From: Dialister sp. UBA6422
GTDB lineage: Bacteria > Bacillota > Negativicutes > Veillonellales > Dialisteraceae
Length of the DNA stretch: 10,056 nucleotides
Direction: 5' to 3'
Assembly: GCA_002439665.1 (NCBI GenBank)
Contig: DJPC01000139.1
Location: 8,461-18,516 of the forward strand
This document shows positions 6,401-10,056 of the stretch, one piece after another (the stretch's first letter is position 1; each line of letters begins with the position of its first letter). The position numbers and the translations under genes were made by a program. Below the pieces are notes generated by a model. It searched no databases, had not been told where the DNA came from, and saw only the letters and a list, made by a program, of their open reading frames with translations.

Positions 6401-6423
6401 CGTCCCGTAGGGGGCGTTTTTTT
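6401..6423 (+). terminator. Intrinsic terminator/attenuator upstream of the permease
   Basis: Stem CGTCCC (6401-6406) with GGGGCG (6411-6416), one G-T pair, loop GTAG, followed by seven T. No plus-strand gene ends upstream (the nearest, ftsH, has its own terminator 1.2 kb back), so it must end a non-coding transcript or attenuate the permease mRNA. Confidence 0.75.
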
Positions 6424-6436
6424 GTGGGGAAAGTGT

Positions 6437-6466
6437 ATGCCGTCTTTGTTTAGGAGACGGCATTTT
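6437..6466 (+). terminator. Second hairpin downstream of the attenuator
   Basis: Perfect 9-bp stem ATGCCGTCT (6437-6445) with AGACGGCAT (6455-6463), nine-base loop, followed by TTTG. The U-tract is short, so it may be a weak terminator or a stabilising or regulatory stem in the permease leader. Confidence 0.5.
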
Positions 6467-6561
6467 GCATGTCATAGTTAGTTTATGGATTACATCACCT
6501 AACGTCTGACGATTTATTGCTAATTGGTTCATTACTCTGGGCATTTTCAGGGAGGAATGAA

Positions 6562-7809
6562 ATGGAATATGTAAATGCAGCAGATGCTGTGGGACAAGTG
6601 AAGAAAGAGTCGACAGGACTTAAAATCCATCATCTCACCTTTGTAGAGGCGACTATGATGATCGTAGGGTCTACCATTGGATCTGGTGTATTGGGGCTAG
6701 CTTATGCCAGCCGCAAAGCGGGTTGGCCTGTATTGGTACTTTGGCTTATCATTGCTGCTTTGATTTCTACCGTATCCATGCTATATGTAGCAGAAACATC
6801 ACTTCGGACAAGAATGCCACTACAACTTTCTGGATTGGCTGAAAAATATATCGGAAAAGTGGGAGCTTGGATGCTCTTTTTTTCTGTAGGAGCGACTAGT
6901 TTTTGTAGCCTGATTGCCTATACTAATGGGTGTGGAAAAATATTAGCTGATTTATTAGGCATATCTTTTTATGCGGGGAGTCTCATTTTCATTATTCCTG
7001 CTACTGCTGTGATTTGGTTTGGACTAAAAGCTACAGGAGTGGCAGAAAAACTGATCAGTGGTGGAATGATTGCCATGCTATTGGTCCTAGCAGGAGCTTC
7101 TTTTGTATCGGCTAAAGTGCCATTGCAAGATATTTTCTATGCCAATTGGACCTATGCCATGCCGATTTTTAATATTACTGTTTTTTGTTATGCAGTACAG
7201 TACATGGTTCCTGAGGTAGCCCGTGGATTCACACATCAGCCAAAGCAATTGGTACCATCTATTTTGACAGGATTTTTGATTTCCTTTATCATTCTTTCTG
7301 TGGTGCCTTTATCTGTCTTTTTAATGTTACCCTTATCTGATATTACAGAAGTGGCCTCTCTTTCTTGGGGTCATGCATTGCATCATCCAATTTTTTATTT
7401 ACTTGTCAATGTCTTTGCTTTCTGTGCCATGCTTACTTCCTTTTGGGTCATTGCAGAAAGTTTTTTGACCAATATGGTAGATCGATTTCAATTAAAAGAT
7501 GAATCTAAGGTATCCACTCGTCTGGTGATGATTTTATTTATTGTGCTTCCACCATTTCTTCTGGCTTTTGGGGGTGCAGTTAGCTTTGTTAATGCCATCT
7601 TCTTTGCCGGTACTTTTGGTGGTATCATTATGTCAATCCTTCCTGTTTTCATGCTGAATCGGGCGAGAGAGCAGGGGGATATGGAACCAGTTTGGCAGTG
7701 TGGATGGATGGGAAAGAAATCAGTACAATTCTTGGTCATTGCTATTTTTAGCTTGGCTGGGATCTATGCTATTCTTAGTTTAGGAGGTTTTCTTCCAGCA
7801 GGTTGGTAG
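6562..7809 (+). CDS. Aromatic/hydroxy amino acid permease family protein
   Basis: Inner-membrane secondary amino acid importer of the HAAAP type (TyrP/Mtr/Tna-like fold). The 415 residues have about eleven hydrophobic helices, near 28-50, 54-76, 100-120, 137-155, 163-184, 197-216, 231-256, 276-300, 321-341, 343-365 and 387-409. The first helix carries the family signature MMIVGSTIGSGVLGLAYA (32-49) followed by KAGWP. QYMVPEVARG (213-222), in the middle of the chain, resembles the conserved stretch between helices 6 and 7. The frame is open from a TTG at 6517, but GGAGG at 6551-6555 sits six bases before the ATG at 6562, which is therefore the start. The ~560-bp upstream region with promoter and terminator-like hairpins suggests attenuation. 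Tyrosine, tryptophan, serine or threonine are all possible substrates. Confidence 0.85.
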   Translation: MEYVNAADAVGQVKKESTGLKIHHLTFVEATMMIVGSTIGSGVLGLAYASRKAGWPVLVLWLIIAALISTVSMLYVAETSLRTRMPLQLSGLAEKYIGKVGAWMLFFSVGATSFCSLIAYTNGCGKILADLLGISFYAGSLIFIIPATAVIWFGLKATGVAEKLISGGMIAMLLVLAGASFVSAKVPLQDIFYANWTYAMPIFNITVFCYAVQYMVPEVARGFTHQPKQLVPSILTGFLISFIILSVVPLSVFLMLPLSDITEVASLSWGHALHHPIFYLLVNVFAFCAMLTSFWVIAESFLTNMVDRFQLKDESKVSTRLVMILFIVLPPFLLAFGGAVSFVNAIFFAGTFGGIIMSILPVFMLNRAREQGDMEPVWQCGWMGKKSVQFLVIAIFSLAGIYAILSLGGFLPAGW

Positions 7810-8054
7810 TTTTTAATAGATTCACGTGAAGTATTTGAAAAATGCTAGTCAATAAAATCTATTTGCTCAATGGAACTCATGATGAAAAAATTAGGATCTG
7901 GGGCACCATATGCTATAGTGAATAAAGTCCAATCATTTCATAGAGACATCATAAAGCCGTGCAAAGGGAGCTTCTCTTTACACGGCTTTTATTGTGACTG
8001 GATGATTTTAAATAGATCATCTGCGCCATATTTTATTTATCATTCATATAGTTT
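7810..8054. other. Gap between the convergent permease and peroxiredoxin genes
   Basis: About 245 bp holding an inverted repeat AATAGATT (7815-7822) with AATCTATT (7856-7863), the 10-bp palindrome TTCACGTGAA at 7821-7830, and the bidirectional terminator at 7953-7990. A plus-strand frame of about 70 codons crosses the terminator and runs antisense into the peroxiredoxin end; it has no ribosome site and is not taken as a gene. Confidence 0.55.
7953..7990. terminator. Bidirectional terminator between convergent genes
   Basis: AAAGCCGTG (7953-7961) pairs with CACGGCTTT (7981-7989). After a C/A mismatch AAAGGG (7963-7968) pairs with CTCTTT (7974-7979), loop AGCTT. T-tracts exist on both sides (TTTTATT forward, TTTAT reverse). 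It lies between the permease and peroxiredoxin stops and can serve both. Confidence 0.88.
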
Positions 8055-8513
8055 TTATGAGAGGTCTTTCAGCAAATCATCTACGTGAGAAGCTGCCTTT
8101 ACTTTGCGGTATTCTTTGACCAAATTTCCTTTTTCGTCGATGATAAAGGTGGAGCGTTCGATGCCCATGTATTTTTTACCATACATGCTTTTTTCCTTTA
8201 AAACTCCATATAGATTGACTACCGTTTCGTCAGCATCAGAAAGAAGAGGAAAATTCAATTCATTTTTATCTCGAAAATTGCAATGCTTGCGGATAGAGTC
8301 GCGGCTAACGCCCAAAACGACATAACCCAATTTTTTGAAATCAACAAGGTGATCGCGAAAAGCTTTTGCTTCTAAAGTACAGCCAGAGGTATTATCTTTC
8401 GGATAAAAATATAAAATCACTTTCTGTCCTACATAATCAGACAAAGAAATATCTTTACCCTGATCAGAAGGGAGTGTGAAATTCGGTGCTTTTTCGCCAA
8501 TTTGTAAAGTCAT
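8055..8513 (-). CDS. bcp: Thiol peroxidase, BCP/PrxQ-type peroxiredoxin
   Basis: Cytoplasmic peroxiredoxin that reduces hydrogen and organic peroxides through a cysteine sulfenic acid, normally recharged by thioredoxin. The 152 residues are the usual length. The active site PKDNTSGCT (38-46) gives the PxxxTxxC motif with peroxidatic Cys45; Arg120 in GIERSTFIID is the conserved second Arg. The E. coli BCP resolving cysteine, five residues after the peroxidatic one, is Lys50 here. The only other cysteine is Cys78 (KHCNFRDK), so the enzyme is either 1-Cys-like or resolves through Cys78 or an outside thiol. The frame is open to 8552, but AGGAGG eight bases before the ATG at 8513 and the family N-terminus (LQIGEKAPNFTLP) fix the start there. 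It is preceded by a 199-bp gap, so it likely has its own promoter. Confidence 0.93.
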   Translation of the reverse strand: MTLQIGEKAPNFTLPSDQGKDISLSDYVGQKVILYFYPKDNTSGCTLEAKAFRDHLVDFKKLGYVVLGVSRDSIRKHCNFRDKNELNFPLLSDADETVVNLYGVLKEKSMYGKKYMGIERSTFIIDEKGNLVKEYRKVKAASHVDDLLKDLS

Positions 8514-8547
8514 GATAAAATCCTCCTGTTTCAAAATATACAAGTGA

Positions 8548-8584
8548 GCCAACTAAATATGTTTGGCCTATAGATAAAACTATA
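8548..8584. repeat. Short inverted repeats upstream of the peroxiredoxin gene
   Basis: GCCAA (8548-8552) with TTGGC (8563-8567), and TATAG (8569-8573) with CTATA (8580-8584), lie side by side 35-70 bases before the peroxiredoxin start. They could be operator half-sites or leader stems. I find no PerR- or Fur-like consensus, and no confident promoter in the gap 8514-8712. Confidence 0.25.
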
Positions 8585-8712
8585 TAACCAAGAACCTTAG
8601 AAATAGAGAATTTTAAGCCATGTGTGGTTGTGGCATAAGGATTTTTATAGGGATCTTTATATCAAACTCGCATCATGTCTGATGATTTCTAAGTTATAGC
8701 TCGTATTACTAT

Positions 8713-9459
8713 TTACCAATATTGTATCGCCTCATAAGCTAAGGTCAAGGCAGAATTTCTGCTTTCTTTTCCCCAGTTTCGTTGGTCGTGGGTCATATGA
8801 GCTAATGTGTCAGCAGTGAAAAGGATTTGGGCAAATTCTTTATTTCGGAATCGAGCGCAGGCAGCTAAGGCGCTCGATTCCATATCCACGACTTGACAGC
8901 CTTCTTTTTTACGTTCTTCTATTTTTTGCTTGGTTTCCCGGAAAAAACCGTCACTGGTCCAGGTAGTACAGGGAAGATAAGGAAGCTTTTTGTCTTGGAA
9001 ATAGGTTTCTAGTTGTTTTAATGGCTTTTCGTCTAAAGAAATAAAAGGGGATGGTGGTAAGTAGTGGTAGGAAGTACCCTCTTCCCGATAGGCTTTTTGT
9101 ACTGGAAGAAATATATTTTCTGGAAGTTCTACAAGAGCACCGCAACAGCCGATAGCCAGCACCTTTTCTATCCCATAAGCATAAAGTCTTTCTAACATAA
9201 GAACTGCAGCAGGTGCACCAACTGGAGCTTGCATCATAAGAATGGGCTCTTTGGAAGTGGAAATTTCATAGAGAGGAAAGTTTTTGGTAATGGAAATGAA
9301 GTGACCGATTTCTTTTCCTTCCATGGATTCAGAAAAATGTTTTATTCGTTTCTCTCCTAAAAAGGCGAAAATGGCTTTTTTAGGAAGGAATAAAGAAAGT
9401 TTCTCAAAATCGGGGGCAATCAATCCAGGGGTTGGATCGTAGGAAAAAGGAAATGACAT
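8713..9459 (-). CDS. Divergent nucleoside phosphorylase-fold protein
   Basis: PNP/UDP phosphorylase superfamily (Pfam PNP_UDP_1 type), 248 residues, expected in the cytoplasm and acting on a nucleoside or nucleoside-like glycoside. Recognisable parts are the core strand and turn KVLAIGCCGALV (99-110); REEGTSYHYLPPS (125-137), typical of archaeal-type phosphorylases; TWTSDGFFRET (166-176); the ribose-binding VVDMESSALAA (190-200); and TADT (215-218), with a catalytic-type Asp217. By eye the phosphate ligands are missing: no GDPxR motif near the N-terminus, and Ala/Cys where RVGT is usual. A nucleosidase or another reaction is therefore possible. AAGG is seven bases before the ATG. The upstream gene on the same strand ends 35 bp away, suggesting an operon. 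It differs clearly from the uridine phosphorylase at the start of the window. Confidence 0.78.
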   Translation of the reverse strand: MSFPFSYDPTPGLIAPDFEKLSLFLPKKAIFAFLGEKRIKHFSESMEGKEIGHFISITKNFPLYEISTSKEPILMMQAPVGAPAAVLMLERLYAYGIEKVLAIGCCGALVELPENIFLPVQKAYREEGTSYHYLPPSPFISLDEKPLKQLETYFQDKKLPYLPCTTWTSDGFFRETKQKIEERKKEGCQVVDMESSALAACARFRNKEFAQILFTADTLAHMTHDQRNWGKESRNSALTLAYEAIQYW

Positions 9460-9494
9460 AGAGACACCTTCTTTTTGTAATCACTTTTTATATT

Positions 9495-10056
9495 TTAGGC
9501 ATTCGTCATTAATTGTTCCAATAATATATCTACGTTATCCGTATCGTACTCGATCTGCTCAGACCAGCGGGCAGCGGCACGGAGAGGGTCGCCTGTCAAG
9601 GCTGATTCCAAATAAATGAAAAGGGTGCTTTCTTCAGCATAGGCTTTTATGGTTTCTAAAGGAATAGAAAGACATAGATCCAACTGGCGATACCAAATGT
9701 ATTGAAAAAGTTTCTGGAAATAAGATAGAGTTTCTTCTTTTTGATACCACTGCCCTTTATCCAGTACAGCTTCTCTATGATGTTTCATGAAGGATAGGTG
9801 CTTTGTCCATTCTTCATCAATAGGTTCTGTCTTTTCTAAATGGGATATCATGGATGAAATGGAAGATAGAGATAAAGATGGGCTCCAGAGGGTATCTTTC
9901 TTTGGCACGTTAGCACCAAGAGCTTGCAAAAGTGTGTCAAAGGAAAATACTTGGGTGGTCCCTTCTGCAGTAAATTGGAGCTTATGGGTATCTCTTAACT
10001 GCTCACAGGTCTTTTCACAGCACAAACCTGTTCCACAAAGTTCCATTTCTTCTTCT
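9495..10056 (-). CDS. Partial gene; possible FliB-like lysine N-methylase C-terminus
   Basis: The minus-strand frame stays open to the window edge. An ATG exists at 10046, but what precedes it (AGAAGAAGAA) is in-frame Glu codons and not a convincing ribosome site, so I read this as the C-terminal part of a longer gene. From that Met, about 183 residues are visible. A cysteine cluster CGTGLCCEKTC occupies 4-14, a Ser-rich stretch 56-68, a helical stretch SYFQKLFQYIWYRQLDLC 108-125, and the end reads WSEQIEYDTDNVDILLEQL. The cysteine cluster and the closing (R/E)QIEY..(E/D)N...LLE pattern remind me of flagellin lysine-N-methylase (FliB) family C-termini, which would carry a CxxxC..CC iron-sulfur motif upstream of this window. 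That is recollection of a loose pattern, not proof. It is probably co-transcribed with the phosphorylase-fold gene 35 bp downstream. Confidence 0.5.
   Translation of the reverse strand, partial: EEEMELCGTGLCCEKTCEQLRDTHKLQFTAEGTTQVFSFDTLLQALGANVPKKDTLWSPSLSLSSISSMISHLEKTEPIDEEWTKHLSFMKHHREAVLDKGQWYQKEETLSYFQKLFQYIWYRQLDLCLSIPLETIKAYAEESTLFIYLESALTGDPLRAAARWSEQIEYDTDNVDILLEQLMTNA

Larger units (their letters stand above)
6197..6423 (+). ncRNA. Candidate structured leader or small RNA
   Basis: About 225 bases between a consensus-spaced promoter and an intrinsic terminator, without an open frame. Near its 5' end TGTGTG (6199-6204) pairs with CACACA (6249-6254). Inside, GAT-GA-ACAG (6209-6217) pairs with CTGT-ATC (6231-6237), leaving a GA bulge and a 13-base loop. 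The 3' half holds a heptamer-repeat hairpin and the terminator. GAGACG at 6287-6292 could pair with the left arm of the terminator with one mismatch, a possible antiterminator. The terminator sequence looks like those of T-box leaders, but the invariant T-box UGGNACC bulge is absent, so I do not call a T-box. It could be a transcription-attenuating leader of the permease, a stand-alone sRNA or a decayed element. Confidence 0.28.
6064..6561. other. Long gene-free region before the permease
   Basis: About 500 bp with no supportable reading frame on either strand. Contents in order: an imperfect palindrome at 6118-6134 (AGCGGTATTACCACGCT), a strong forward promoter at 6162-6190, a foldable stretch at 6199-6254, heptamer repeats at 6301-6382 and two hairpins at 6401-6423 and 6437-6463. 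After these, about 100 plain bases lead to the permease ribosome site GGAGG at 6551-6555. Confidence 0.7.

Noticed and set aside
6517..6561. N-terminal extension of the permease from a TTG at 6517
   Set aside because: The extension has no ribosome site, while GGAGG sits six bases before the ATG at 6562 and lies inside the extension.
8514..8552. Longer peroxiredoxin starting at 8552
   Set aside because: The 13 extra residues overlap the AGGAGG site and are not part of the family; 8513 is better.
8671..8685. CATCA...TGATG hairpin as terminator of the phosphorylase-fold gene
   Set aside because: Five base pairs only and no usable T-run on the minus strand.

Overview
The window (roughly 40% GC by eye) looks like the chromosome of a low-to-moderate GC member of the Bacillota. 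Strong purine-rich ribosome binding sites, Rho-independent terminators, a CCA-encoding tRNA-Gly and the protein families all fit that. The Negativicutes (Veillonella, Megasphaera or Dialister type) are my best guess, but the sequence does not prove it. I see no phage genes, insertion sequences, CRISPR array or replication origin. The protein-coding content is ordinary housekeeping and transport; the more unusual signals are in the intergenic DNA.

Layout. 123-1948 (+): uridine phosphorylase, then a VOC-fold (glyoxalase/dioxygenase-like) protein and a small multi-spanning membrane protein that are probably co-transcribed. 2026-2131 (-): tRNA-Gly(CCC) with a hairpin terminator that serves both strands. 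2225-5220 (+): tatD and an FtsH-type membrane AAA protease, each with its own likely promoter region, closed by a very long bidirectional terminator. 5349-5975 (-): a LysE/RhtB family exporter. 5976-6561: a gene-free stretch of nearly 600 bp holding the exporter promoter, repeats, a consensus-like forward promoter, a structured stretch and two terminator-like hairpins. 6562-7809 (+): a permease of the aromatic/hydroxy amino acid family. 7953-10056 (-): a BCP/PrxQ-type peroxiredoxin, a divergent PNP/UDP-phosphorylase-fold protein, and the C-terminal part of a gene running off the window, possibly a FliB-like lysine N-methylase.

Functional threads. Two PNP/UDP-fold proteins lie about 8 kb apart. 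The first keeps every uridine phosphorylase signature. The second appears to have lost the phosphate-binding residues. The exporter and permease face away from each other across the long gene-free region, suggesting an amino-acid import/export pair with divergent control. FtsH and the peroxiredoxin are membrane-quality and peroxide-defence functions.

Most interesting signals. (1) Several intergenic gaps contain degenerate tandem repeats with a strict 7-bp period (TAG/TGG-centred heptamers and their complements), in either orientation, some folding into hairpins. (2) A candidate structured RNA or attenuator leader runs from a TTGACA-17-TATGCT promoter at 6162 to a terminator at 6423 ahead of the permease. 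(3) A near-perfect hairpin overlaps the ftsH -10 box. (4) The second phosphorylase-fold enzyme may be a nucleosidase or something else.
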